This document shows positions 31,331-42,500 of a stretch of DNA of 64,000 nucleotides, piece by piece. How positions within the stretch are numbered: position 1 is the first letter of the stretch; the number at the start of each line of letters is the position of its first letter. A program made the position numbers and the translations under genes. The DNA is from Haematococcus lacustris (taxonomy: Eukaryota; Chlorophyta; Chlorophyceae; Chlamydomonadales; Haematococcaceae): contig JASKMD010000029.1 of NCBI GenBank assembly GCA_030144725.1, positions 4,692,678 through 4,756,677 on the forward strand, written 5' to 3'. Below the pieces are notes generated by a model. The model saw only the letters and a program-made list of their open reading frames with translations, was not told where the DNA came from and searched no databases.

Positions 31331-31360
31331 TGCGCAGTTATCGCTGCTAATTCCTGTGAG
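31312..31360. repeat. Right member of the 50-bp inverted pair
   Basis: Reads GAGCAGTTACCATGGATACT, then GCGCAGTTATCGCTGCTAAT and TCCTGTGAG, the inverse of 15531-15580. It overlaps the end of the HTH coding region. Confidence 0.75.
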
Positions 31361-31636
31361 GGCCTTGACAATGTTGACCAGCTGCAACTCCTCTGCCTCC
31401 GTCAGAGCTGTCGGTCTCCCCCTTTTAGCAACCCTACCCCCCCTATTGATAAAGTTACCGAGGGTGGAGCGGGGGACACCATGCTGTTTCGCCACTGCAC
31501 GCACCGAAGGGCGCTTAGCCCCCCTCTTGTACTTGAAGAGGGCCTGAGCGGCGGCTGTGAGCATGCTAGCCCTGTGGCGTGCCCCGTTAGAAGCTTTGCT
31601 AGACCTCCTAGCGCGTGTGGCAGAAGCGGTGGTCAT
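31345..31636 (-). pseudogene. Pogo-type transposase, N-terminal half (HTH/CENP-B-like DNA-binding domain)
   Basis: The likely start is MTTASATRARRSS (31636). The translation continues with SVRAVAKQHGVPRSTLGNFI, a classic psq/CENP-B-type helix-turn-helix, then GRPTALTEAEELQLVNIV, the start of the second DNA-binding helix bundle. Coding similarity ends at about KALTG, where the inverted repeat begins. An upstream in-frame ATG (31750) would add 38 residues. The catalytic half is on the same strand at 14.7-15.46 kb. A 16-kb intron holding the whole insert is conceivable, but the DDE half is deleted, so I call it a broken gene. Confidence 0.75.
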
Positions 31637-32017
31637 CTGAGAAGGGGCCGGAGACTGAGCTCTGCAAGTAGAAAACCCAATTTTTGCTACATGAGAAATA
31701 TTCGAGCCAACATGACAAGCGCTGCCGCCGAACAGCCGCACATTTGACACAGCGCGCCGACTGTACCATCTATGTTACCTACCAAGGTATCTAGCAGCGT
31801 TGAGGAAGCTTCCTGAAACGCTCCTGGTAGTCGCGGCCGGGCCTTAACTCCGGATGCGGGTAAAACCGGCGGTCCCGGCAGTGCTAGGATCTCTCCTCCC
31901 ACAATGCGCAAACATAACGCGACCCGACAACCACCCTTGTAACTACCTAACAATGCGATGCGCGGCAAAAAAACGGGGGCTTTCAGCGAAGAAACGAGAG
32001 AACACAAGGAACGGGGT

Positions 32018-32044
32018 GGCCAGAATTAGGCACTTTACTGTGTA
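32018..32044. repeat. Right terminal inverted repeat of the composite element
   Basis: Inverse of 14325-14351 with one mismatch. It ends ...CACTTTACTGTG followed by TA. Confidence 0.85.
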
Positions 32045-32252
32045 GCTAATTATTCATGAAGTGGCAATTGCGACAGACTGGCTGCAAGATCATTCTCTCT
32101 GACCAGAGGCGGCTCGTAATACAACCGAGCACCCTTGCTAGGTAGGAGGTAATAGAGATTGGGTGTTTCGGCATGGGAGCATGAGGAGTCCCTCCAACAG
32201 CAGCTCAAAGCACGACACAACATATCACCCCCCAGCACCACCAAAGCTAACG

Positions 32253-32576
32253 ATGAGCTCCACATACGACATCAACTTTGCCGCATCCACTACAAGGTCC
32301 CCAGAGGCAGTGGACCAGCCCCCGGTAGAACAGCGCGTGGCGCCCCCGACACAGCACCCAACGCGGTCCCTACGTGAGGAGCCTAACTCAGGCATTGTGA
32401 TGGCGATGTACCGACAGAATTGGCGCACGAAATGGAGACCAGGACAGCCCGCACAAGCTTTACTCCATATCATCGCGGCAGCGGACTACAGAGATGCCAT
32501 GCGGGGCGTCATCGTTGGGCAGTCCTTTGTGGACACAGGGCCCACACCGCCACCAAATGCAACCCAACAGTCTTGA
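32253..32576 (+). CDS. Small hypothetical ORF
   Basis: An open frame from ATG at 32253 (MSSTYDINFAAS) to a stop at 32574-32576, 107 residues. It contains MAMYRQNWRTKWRPGQPAQA and ALLHIIAAADYRDAMRG, which look protein-like. No family is recognised. An in-frame ATG at 32163 would extend it by 30 residues. It could be an exon of a longer gene. It lies just outside the right end of the composite element. Confidence 0.3.
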   Translation: MSSTYDINFAASTTRSPEAVDQPPVEQRVAPPTQHPTRSLREEPNSGIVMAMYRQNWRTKWRPGQPAQALLHIIAAADYRDAMRGVIVGQSFVDTGPTPPPNATQQS

Positions 32577-33000
32577 GGTGTAGGGTCCTGACACTCAGCA
32601 GGCCTGAGTGAGCTGACGACCCCTATATCAGGGAATGGCATACATGTTGAGATGGGGGCAAGGATGTAAGATAATCGATGTCCCGCCGCCTTGTCTCTTG
32701 GCAGCTGGGCACTACATGGATAGCACATGGGGTCTGGATTGGGTCTGAACATTGGTAGGTACAGGACACCAGATGACAATGACAGGGGCACAACACTTAC
32801 ACCAATCATGTCGCACACATGGCAACACCCCAGAAGCACTCTCAGCCCAGCCACTCCTAACAACGAACAGAGTCCAATATAACAACAACCCTGCAAAAAC
32901 AAACACATCCGGAAAGCTTACGACTCAAAGTATGCACTACAATCAACACACTGTGAGGCGAATGGCCAACCTCTTGCTCCATCCCTGTTCCTGTTACTGC
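32577..33000. other. Intergenic, nothing recognised
   Basis: 3' flank of gene B and unique sequence. No repeat or ORF with protein character. Confidence 0.4.
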
Positions 33001-35644
33001 CTACTGCAGCGCAGGGTTGTCGCCAGGGTTGGCTTCCTGCCCCCCCCCTGCTGCTCCTGCTGCCTGCTGCAGCTGGGCCTCAAGACCGGGGCCTGGCGGG
33101 GCCGGTGTCTCACGCAGCCTGGCCGCAATGTCGGCCCGTGCTTTGGCCATGATGTCACTGACTTGGGCCTACAGCATGTGCGACACGATGTAACAAACAC
33201 ACACACACACACATGTCAGCATTGACAGCAATGGGGTTCCCATGTCGTGCCATTTCCCGATACTCACGCACCCGGATAGCTTCAGTCACATGGTCCATGT
33301 GATGGTACACCTCCTGGCAGGCCTTGATGGCCTACACAAGCAAAGGGGGAGATGCAATGCGTACAATACCTCCTATGCACGCATGTCATTAGCCATATGT
33401 GCTGAAACATGCACTACTCACCGTAATGCCATGGTCTTGGGCCACATCCTCAACAAGCCGCTCCCCCGCCTCTGTCACCATGCGAATCAGGGACTGGGGT
33501 GGGCAGGCCACCGTCCAATCCCCAGGCAAGGGGTGTGCCAACCCTACATGCACACAGTCATATGGTCTGATCATAAGGTGGCATGCATGTACACATTACA
33601 ACAAACTGTACGCACATGCCCCTGCTAGTGCAAGCGAGCAAGCAACTCACGTCCAGTGGATTCCAGGCTGTCAACCTGCACCAGCAAATCCTTCCACTCC
33701 GTCAGCACGCCTGTGCTGCCCTTCTCCTTGTAGAATGCCCCGAGCGTGGTGGCCCACGTATGGGTCTCCTTCTTCACCTCATCTGTCCAGCTGGTCATGC
33801 GGCGCCGCGTGTCCTTGAGCGTGCTGACTGACCTGATGACAGCACATGAGCACAAGACAAGCACATGGTTGATCACATGGTGATCAGGTGATTTGGGCTA
33901 GTGTTGTCGTGTGCATGGCGTGGGTATGGGCACACTCACTTGTTCAGCACAGACGTCAGCACTGATAGCTGGTCATAGGGTGGGGGCAGATGGCCAAACA
34001 CCTCCAGCAGCTTGCGGATCATCTTGCCGATGCAAGCCTTACGGCAAGCAGGCCACGCAAGGTTGGGGTCAGTGTTGGACGGGCTGACAATCTCCGCATG
34101 CTGTAGGCCCTGGATGGGGAATAAAGCCTCGCCGCCTTTCTCGACCTGCAAGCGCATTGCATAGGTACTGTTTGCACATACTTAGCGCGCATGCACTGCA
34201 GCAAAGGCCATGCACATGCCTTGGAGAGGTCGTGGCACCGCATCCACGTGGACCTCACTATCTCGTTTGTCCAGGCCTTCAACTGGCTCGTCACAGTTCT
34301 CTACAAATATAACATACACCATACAATGAGCTCTTCCAAACATGGCTCACAATTTCCAACGACAGCGCCCAACAGGTGGAACCCACCTCCAGAACATCCG
34401 AGGGGGCGTCCGCCTTCTTTTCAGGCTTCGGGGCTCTGCCCCTACCCAGCCTCTTAGCCTTGCTGGTCGAAGGCGTCGCCTGAATAGCAACGCACAAGAA
34501 TCAAGTACCAGACCTGTACACCCACATGCCTCTTGCCTCCCACACCTAATCATTGTCACTTGCCTCATCACCGGCAGAAGCCGAGCTTGCTCCTTTCTCT
34601 TGGCTGCCACCTGCCTCCTCAAGGAGTGCTGGGCGAGCCGCTCGTGGCGAAGCCTGCATGACACCCATAGAGACCCATAGTGGGTACAGTGGGTACAGTG
34701 GGTACAACAGGCTGGGTACAACAGGCTGGATGTGTACATGCACCACTGCAACCCACCCCTGTCACAGAACGCCGCCGCTTCGGCGCTGGTGCCACTTTTG
34801 CTGCTCGTGCTGCTGCTGCTGATCGCTGCTGCACCTGCTTCTGAGTTGGGGCTCTGCGGCCCCCTGACTTGGGAGGGGTTGCCTCTACACCCTGCATCGC
34901 AATGTCAGCTGCTGCACGGGCCTCTGCCAACTCCCTATCCTCGTCTGCACTATCCAGTTCAGCTACTGTTTCAGCTGCTGGTGGTGCTGCATGGGGGTCC
35001 TCAGGTGGGTGCAGGGGGGATGCTAAACCGCCAGCTGCTTGTTCCTACAAATAAAACACACCACAACACAATGCCACTAACATACAAGATTGAATCATGG
35101 CATGCAAAGCATAAGCAGACACACGCCACTCACCCAGGCTATGTATGCCGCGAGCCTGGTCTGCTCGGCTAATTCCACATGCTCAGGCGAAGGGTCCTGC
35201 GTGTATGCGTTGAATGCACGTGTAGTACACTGTCACAATGGTCACCTACAATAAATGTTGCAATTCAGAGACTGAAACTCCACACACCACCTGATATGGG
35301 CGCACGGTGCTTACCTGTTGTAGACCATATATGGTCAAAGTGACAAGGTCGGTAAAATCAGGTGAGGTGGGTGTCCCCATGGTCACGACTGCAAGCTTTG
35401 TTGTGGCTGTATAGGCCTGCCAGTAGCTTAGGTCACGTGGAGGGTTCATGACAGAGGCTGCAAAGGCTGCGTGGTCAGCCGGCGTCCATGGCTGAAAGTC
35501 CTTGGTAAATGTGGCAAAGTTGGCGAGTGTTGGAAGTGTTTCTGCCATTTCAGCGTCGGAAGAGAAATCGCATGCTGGCCAGATGGGTGGTGCAGGCAGG
35601 TCGCCGTTCACCATCACAACTTGCATCTGAGGAACAAAAGACAT
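33001..35644 (-). CDS. Gene B: intact 11-exon gene of unknown function, paired divergently with a transposase gene
   Basis: Exons in order: 35315-35644, 35134-35196, 34757-35044, 34564-34653, 34387-34479, 34220-34300, 33940-34145, 33651-33832, 33422-33543, 33268-33331 and 33001-33170. They total 1689 bp, all phases agree, and they encode 562 residues. Two donors are GC rather than GT (after 34564 and after 34220). The start is MSFVPQMQVVMVNGD. The middle is basic and Ala-rich (APAPKRRRSVTG; AKRLGRGRAPKPEKK), suggesting nuclear localisation. Conserved blocks shared with 57.99-59.1 kb are WMRCHDLSK, LFPIQGLQHAEIV ... FGHLPPPYDQ, and STLKDTRRRMTSWTDEVKK with a Trp-rich helix. No enzyme motif is visible. 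Its divergent partner 0.9 kb away is a tnp2-like transposase, so a second transposon protein (TnpA-like, DNA-binding) is a reasonable guess. Two copies in one window also fit a mobile gene. Confidence 0.7.
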
Positions 35645-36520
35645 TGGCAGGAACGTTAGGGTGAAGCGTAAATTTGGGTTCGCGTGCGACGATCGACCAC
35701 AGCACAGCAGGACGATGCAGACAATGACATTACAAATTAAGTGGCGTCCGTTTGTGCCGTGCCGAATTCAGCTACGTAATAGCGCGAGAGAGGCAGCTGC
35801 AGCACGGCAGCACACTATAGCAACATCGACGACGAAACAAGCAATCACAAGTGGCGGTCCATCACCATTCGCGGGCATGCCCTAGTACTGCGACCAACAG
35901 AGAATGCACAGTGCAACAAGCGCCATCAGCCACTAAGGCGGCAACCTCATCGGTCTGACGCTAACAATGGGCAATGTCCTGTCTTCTGATTACGGACAGC
36001 GACAAATACAAGTACGCCAATAGACATGTCGCAGGCGGCAGTATGATTGCCGGGTTGCCAGCGACACGCGTGTACAAGCGACAAAGTGGCATCGCAGTCA
36101 CAAGGCGCATAAGTACTGACAGAGAGCTGCAATGTTGCCTCACATGCAGGGCATTTCCTGGGGCCCGACAAGACCGGACTTCCTCCCATCCGTCGCACCC
36201 TACATTGCGCAAACCCAACTACCCCTCAGTGTAGGTATATCTGTGCAAATTGAGTGTTTTGGAAACAGGACATGTGATACATTTGATGTATTGCTTCTCA
36301 CAGTCGGCTCAACTGCCTGCATCGGACATCCTTCGGGGACGGCATCAATTCCATTTGCCGTGCACGCACACCTCATCTCAGACCTTGCAACTTCCATCAC
36401 CTCCCAGACCATATCACAGGTGTTATTGCCGAACACGGCCTCAGTTATCACCCATTACCCCTGCCCACCGCCACCCGCTTCCACTACTCAGCTCCAACAG
36501 CACCTTCCGCCACCAACAGC
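35645..36520. promoter_or_regulatory. Divergent intergenic region between gene B and the tnp2-like gene
   Basis: 876 bp separate the two start codons. No palindrome array and no clear TATA box. If both genes belong to one transposon, this would be a shared bidirectional promoter; that is inference from position only. Confidence 0.4.
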
Positions 36521-39500
36521 ATGTCCAGCCCACCCCACCTGCCCCTGACCCTGCCACTACCCCTGCACCAGCCCCCCCCCCTCCCCCCCCCCTCGGACCC
36601 AGCTGTCCCGCCCCCCTCCCCTCCTTCCCCAGACCTAAGAGAATCACAGGAACCCATCAAAGGTGGTGGCCCACTGAGTAACCTGTGGGGTATGAGAGCA
36701 TTGACAGCTCGCCAGCCGGACAGCAGCTCTGACGATGACAGCGGGGGTGGCCCACTGAGTAACCTGTGGGGTATGAGAGCACTGACAGCTCGACAGCCGT
36801 ACAGCAGCTCTGACGATGACAGTGGGGGTGGCCCACTGAGAAACCTGTGGGGTCGAAGAGCACTGACAGCTCGACAGCCGGACAGCAGCACAGACGATGA
36901 CAGTGGTGGTGGCCCACTGAGGAACCTGTGGAGTCAGAGGGCAGCAGCAACAAGGAAGGCTGGGACAGCCACTGTGTCGCAAATCAGTCCCTTCTCCCCC
37001 CCGCCCCCTCCTCCAGCTATGCCCCCTCCCCCCCCCCTTGGGTCTGGTTCATGCGGTGAGGCACACGGCATGGACCTCACAGATGCTGGCTCCTCTTCCA
37101 TGTCTGTGTCGCCAGCTTCGTCAAATGGGGTTCATGACAGTGAAGGGGCTGGAGAGGGGGGTGGGGTCAGTTTGGGTAGTAGTAGCAGAGGCGATGGCAG
37201 AGGCTGTGACAGTGCGAGTAGCAGTGGCAATGACGGTGGCAGTGACAGCAGCAGCAGCGGCAGTAGCAGTGGTAGAGGCGGTGACAGTGACAGTGGCAGC
37301 GGCGAGGACAGAGGCAGAGGCATTGACAGTGGCAGCGGCAGCGGCAGCAGCAGTGGCAGACGAAAGAGAAGACGAGGCAGGGACAAAGGCCGGGTTAGGG
37401 GACGAGGGAGGGGTAGAGGTAGAGGGAGGGGTAGAGGGCGAGGTAGAGGGGTCAGGTGGGGTGGTGGTGGGCGGCACCAGCAGCGGCGGCCTAGGGGTCG
37501 TCCTGCTGGCCGGGTGGAGGGGGGTGATGAGCAGGTGCCCTGGGGTGCACTTAACCCTGGGCAGCGCCGGTGTCGTGTCAGGGAGATCCTGGCCAACCTG
37601 GAGAACCCAGTGGGTCCCCGCCACAAGCACATGACCACCTTGGCCAACCTTGAGCGCATCTTCAAGGGCATGGAAAAGAACAACACATCCAAGGCCGCCA
37701 TAGAAGCTCAGTTGAAGAGCGATGGTCAGCTATTTGGCGATGACCAGGGGGTCAAGCACTACCACCCAAGCTCTGTGCATGTGCTGAAGGGTGTCATGGG
37801 AGCAGAGGATGACGAGCGGTGCATCCTTCATGTCTGCAATGGCACGCTGGAGAAACTCTGTGGCTACACGTACGACCACTTGCCAAAGTGGGTGGGGCAT
37901 GTTCGACAGAAGCAGAATGTGACACGAACTTGGTAAATACTGATGTGAGTGTTGTATTTGTGTATACACAGGGCGCAATGGGAGCAGAACAAGCACCAGA
38001 AATGCAAAGAGTGCCACATCAATCGCTTCCAAAGCAACAAAGGTATGTCAATGAGTTTTAACAAAGCAGCCGACCCATGGTGTGAGTCATGTCATGGTTG
38101 GTTGTTGTACGCAGACGGCAAGAAATTGAAGCCACAATTCAGCATGTACTACCTGGGCCTGGAGGACACGCTAAACTCCATCTTCGCCAAAGCCAACGTG
38201 TGGGACTGGTTCACTCGGCCACGCGACACAGGACCAGGCACCTTTTACAGCAGTGAGTTTGTTGTGTATACACATGAGACAGCATGGTCGGTTCATGCCG
38301 TCGTGCTCATTCCATGTTGCAGGTGAGGCTGGTCAGTTCATGAAGGAGAAGGTGGGCGAGAGCGTGTTCAACGACAAGTATGCTGTGCGTGTGCACATCG
38401 GCATTGACTGGGTGCAGCTGTGCAAGAACCGGTCTGTGGGCATCATTGTGCTGAAGGTGAGAGGACATTCACACATCGCAATCGGATGCAGGGTCAGTCT
38501 CAGGCACATCACACGGTCCACATGTTGCAGGTCATGGATGTGCCTGATGAGTTCAAGGGCAGTGACGACACCTGGGCCATTCTTGGCGTCATCCTGGACA
38601 AGGACAAGACCAAGTTTGCCGAGGGCTACATGCACCAGGTGGTACATAGTGTAGGCGGTGTTGATTGAGTTACTATGCACCTACATGCAACGTGAGCAAC
38701 TGCATGACCCATGCACTGTAGATCCTCGTGGACCTGCGTGACTCCCTGAAGCCAGAGAAGCCTGAATCTTGGGTGTACTTGAACAGGCCCAGTGGCGCTG
38801 GTGATGCCCGTGAGCCTGAGAAGATCCGGATGTACCCCATGCTGGCGGGGCTGGCGGTGAGGCACCTCCACGCGGTGGCCCTGGTAACAATCCGCGTTGA
38901 CTTCGGTCGCACGGATTGGCTAAGCTACCTCACCACCGCACCCAGCGGTATATAAATTGGGATGCAACGGGAAAGCCTTCCCAGGCTTGAACGGGCACCG
39001 CTTTGTCCAGCGGAATACAAATGAGGTCCGGGTGCCGCACACGACCGCTGCGGGTCATCGAGCTGTTGTGGAGTTGTTGGCGTCATCAAGGAGGGAGCAG
39101 AGCTACCTCAATGCGGGACGTTGGCTGACAGCTGAAGTTTGGACTTTTGGAGCCTGAACTTCAGCTTTTAGTGTGACATCCGGCGGACAAGGCTGGAATT
39201 GCTCTCGTCAACGAGGAGAAGAGATAAGGCCAGCTGCCAAGTGCACTAGTCTTTGCTCCTCTCATGCCTCTTTGTTTGCCTTGGGTGCTAGCTGTGGTCT
39301 GTGGCTACAGCTAGGGCAGCTTGATGGGGACATGTCCAGCCTGTGTCCAACGTTTGGAGGTGGGAGCAGGCCGCGCCACAGGCGGAAGCTCCTCCCTTAA
39401 TGCACGCCGGTTTGTACCGGAGTAGTTTTCTTTCTTCTTTCTTTCTTTCTTTCCATGCTGGCCAGCTGTGTGGCCGACACCCCAGCCAGGCAAGCCTTCC

Positions 39501-42500
39501 ACCCATGAGAGGCTCCACTGCATAATAAACGAGAGGATGAAACGAAAGCAGTTTGTTTCATTGCATGGTGCTTGCAGGCTGTGCCTGATGAAGTGCCTGT
39601 CCCACTGTGCTGGCATGGGCTGCTCATGGTGCTGGCTCCGCACAAAGGGCCAGCATGAGAGCCACCCCCTTGGGTACGACGAGCCCGTCCGTGTGCTCAT
39701 CCCTGACCTCAGCCGTTATCCACCTCCACCAGAAGGCCCAGGCAGGGGAGGTGGCCGAGGGGTTGGGAGGGGAGGCTGTCTGGGTGGGCGCCCCAACCGC
39801 GATGCTGGCACAGGCGGTGGTGGTGATGCTAGCGGTGGTGCGGGGGCAGCAGCAGCCGGTGGTGAGGGCGCTGGAGGTGGTGTTGCTGCAGCCGGTGGTG
39901 GGGGAGGTGGTGGCAGTGGTGTGAGGGCAGCAGCGGCAGGTGGTGGGGGTGGCGGAGGTGGGACAGCAGCAGCAGCTGGTGGTTTGGGTGGCGGTGGTGT
40001 GGGAGCGCCAGCTGCCGGTGGTCAGGGTGGCGGTGGAGTGGATGGTGGTCCAGGCAGCCGCGGCAGAGGTCAGGGGCGGGGTCGAGGGCGAGGCCAGAGG
40101 GTTGGCAATCAGCGGCCATTGCCCAAGCAGCCTGTGGTTGGCACTGAGCACACCCTGTATGTCGGGGATCCCTTGATGATGCTGCGTGAGGAGGACATGC
40201 AGGCTCGAGGCCAGGCTGTTGAGGATGGGCTGGTTGCGGGGCTTGACATCGGCTGTTGGGGCCGTCCTATCATCACCAAGTACCTGGACTATGTGCAGGC
40301 CAAGTGGCTGCACGTGGTACCAACAGCCCACGCGATGCTGTTTGGTATGGTGAAGCACCACATGATGTGGGTGTTCTCAGCATCCGGCCCTTTCCAGAAT
40401 AACGAGCGTGAGCTGATGAGGGAGCGGCTATAACACATGCACGTGCCGGTGGACTTTGGGCGTCGACTGGAGGTGACTGACCAGTTCAAGTGAGTGAAAA
40501 CCAGCCAGTACTGGTCACAGCTAGCCAGCCAGTACTGGTCACAGCCAGCCAGCCAGTACAGGTCACAGCCAGCCAACCAGTACTGGTCAGCCAGCCAGTA
40601 CTGGTCAGCCAGCCAGTACTAGTCACAGCCAGCCAACCAGTACTGGTCAGCCAGCCAGTACTGGTCAGCCAGCCAGTACTAGTCACAGCCAGCCAACCAG
40701 TACTGGTCAGCCAACCAGTACTGGTCAGCCAGCCAGTACTGGTCAGCCAGCCAGTACTAGTCACAGCCAGCCAACCAGTACTGGTCAGCTAGCCAGTACT
40801 GGTCAGCCAGCCAGTACTGGTCACAGCCAGCCAACCAGTACTGGTCAGCCAGCCAGTACTGGTCAGCCAACCAGTACTGGTCACAGCCAGCCAACCAGTA
40901 CTGGTCAGCCAACCAGTACTGGTCAGCCAGCCAGTACTGGTCACAGCCAGCCAACCAGTACTGGTCAGCCAGCCAGTACTGGTCACAGCCAGCCAACCAG
41001 TACTGGTCAGCCAGCCAGTACTGGTCAGCCAGCCAGTACTGGTCACAGCCAGCCAACCAGTACTGGTCAGCCAGCCAGTACTGGTCAGCCAGCCAGTACT
41101 GTTCACAGCCAGCCAGCCAGTACTGGTCACAGCCAGCCAGTACTGGTCAGCCAGCCATTACTGGTCACAGCCAGCCAGCCAGTACTGGTCACAGCCAGCC
41201 AGTACTGGTCAGCCAGCCAGTACTGGTCACTGCCAGCCAGCCAGTACAGGTCAGCCAGCCTACACTGGTCAGCCAGCCAGTACTGGTCACAGCCAGCTAA
41301 CAAGTACTGGTCTGCCAACCAGTACTGGTCAGCCAGCCAGTACTGGTCACAGCCAGCCAACCAGTACTGGTCAGCCAGCCAGTACTGGTCACAGCCAGCC
41401 AACCAGTACTGGTCAGCCAGCCAGTACTGGTCAGCCAGCCAGTACTGGTCACAGCTACCCAACCAGTACTGGTCAGACAGCCAGTACTGGTCACAGCTAG
41501 CCAACCAGTACTGGTCACTGCCAGCGAGCAAGTACTGGTCAGCCAGCCAGTACTGGTCACAGCCAGCCAGCCAGTACTGGTCAGCCAGCCAATAATGGTC
41601 GCAGCCAGCCAACCAGTATTGGTCAGCCAGCCAGTACTGGTCACTGCCAGCCAGCGAGTACTGGTCAGCCAGCCAGTACTGGTCAGCCAGCCAGTACTGG
41701 TCAGCCAGCCAGTACTGGTCAGCCAGCCAGTACTGGTCACAGCCAGCCAACCAGTACTGGTCAGCCAGCCAGTACTGGTCAGCCAGCCAGTACTGGTCAC
41801 AGCCAGCCAACCAGTACTTGTCAGCCAGCCAGTACTGGTCAGCCAGCCAGTACTGGTCACAGCCAGCCAACCAGTACTGGTCAGCCAGCCAGTACTGGTC
41901 AGCCAGCCAGTACTGTTCACAGCCAGCCAGCCAGTACTGGTCACAGCCAGCCAGTACTGGTCAGCCAGCCAGTACTGGTCACAGCCAGCCAACCAGTACT
42001 GGTCAAAGCCAACCAGTACTGGTCAGCCAGCCAGTACTGGTCACAGCCAGCCAGCCAGTACTGGTCACAGCCAGCCAGTACTGGTCAGCCAGCCACTACT
42101 GGTCACAGCCAGCCAACCAGTACTGGTCAGCCAACCAGTACTGGTCAGCCAGCCAGTACTGGTCACAGCCAGCCAACCAGTACTGGTCAGCCAGCCAGTA
42201 CTGGTCAGCCAGCCAGTACTGGTCACAGCCAGCCAACCAGTACAGGTCAGCCAGCCAGTACTGGTCACAGCCAGCCAACCAGTACTGGTCAGTTAACCAG
42301 TACTGGTCACTGCCAGCCAGCCAGTACTGGTCAGCCAGCCAGTACTGGTCACAGCCAGCCAGCCAGTACTGGTCACAGCCAGCAAGTACTGGTCAGCCAG
42401 CCAGTACTGGTCACAGCTACCCAACCAGTACTGGTCAGCCAGCCAGTACTGGTCACAGCTAGCCAACCAGTACTGGTCACTGCCAGCGAGCAAGTACTGG

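Larger units (their letters stand above)
14327..32042 (-). mobile_element. Composite pogo-type DNA transposon swollen to 17.7 kb
   Basis: The ends are near-identical 25-27-bp inverted repeats flanked by TA. On the minus strand the element reads: right TIR, HTH half of a transposase about 400 bp in (31636 downward), roughly 16 kb of other DNA, C-terminal DDE-half remains ending at 14703, then the left TIR 350 bp further on. That is the normal order of a 2-3-kb pogo element opened in the middle. The insert carries two types of minisatellite, a foldback segment, a possible gene and a Ty3 retrotransposon. The pogo affiliation rests on TIR, TA and domain types. The view that the ends still act as one unit is inference. 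Confidence 0.65.

Noticed and set aside
39172..39562. Solo LTR in the sixth transposase intron
   Set aside because: TGTGACATCC and a CA end are suggestive, but the flanks show no target duplication and no second copy is present.
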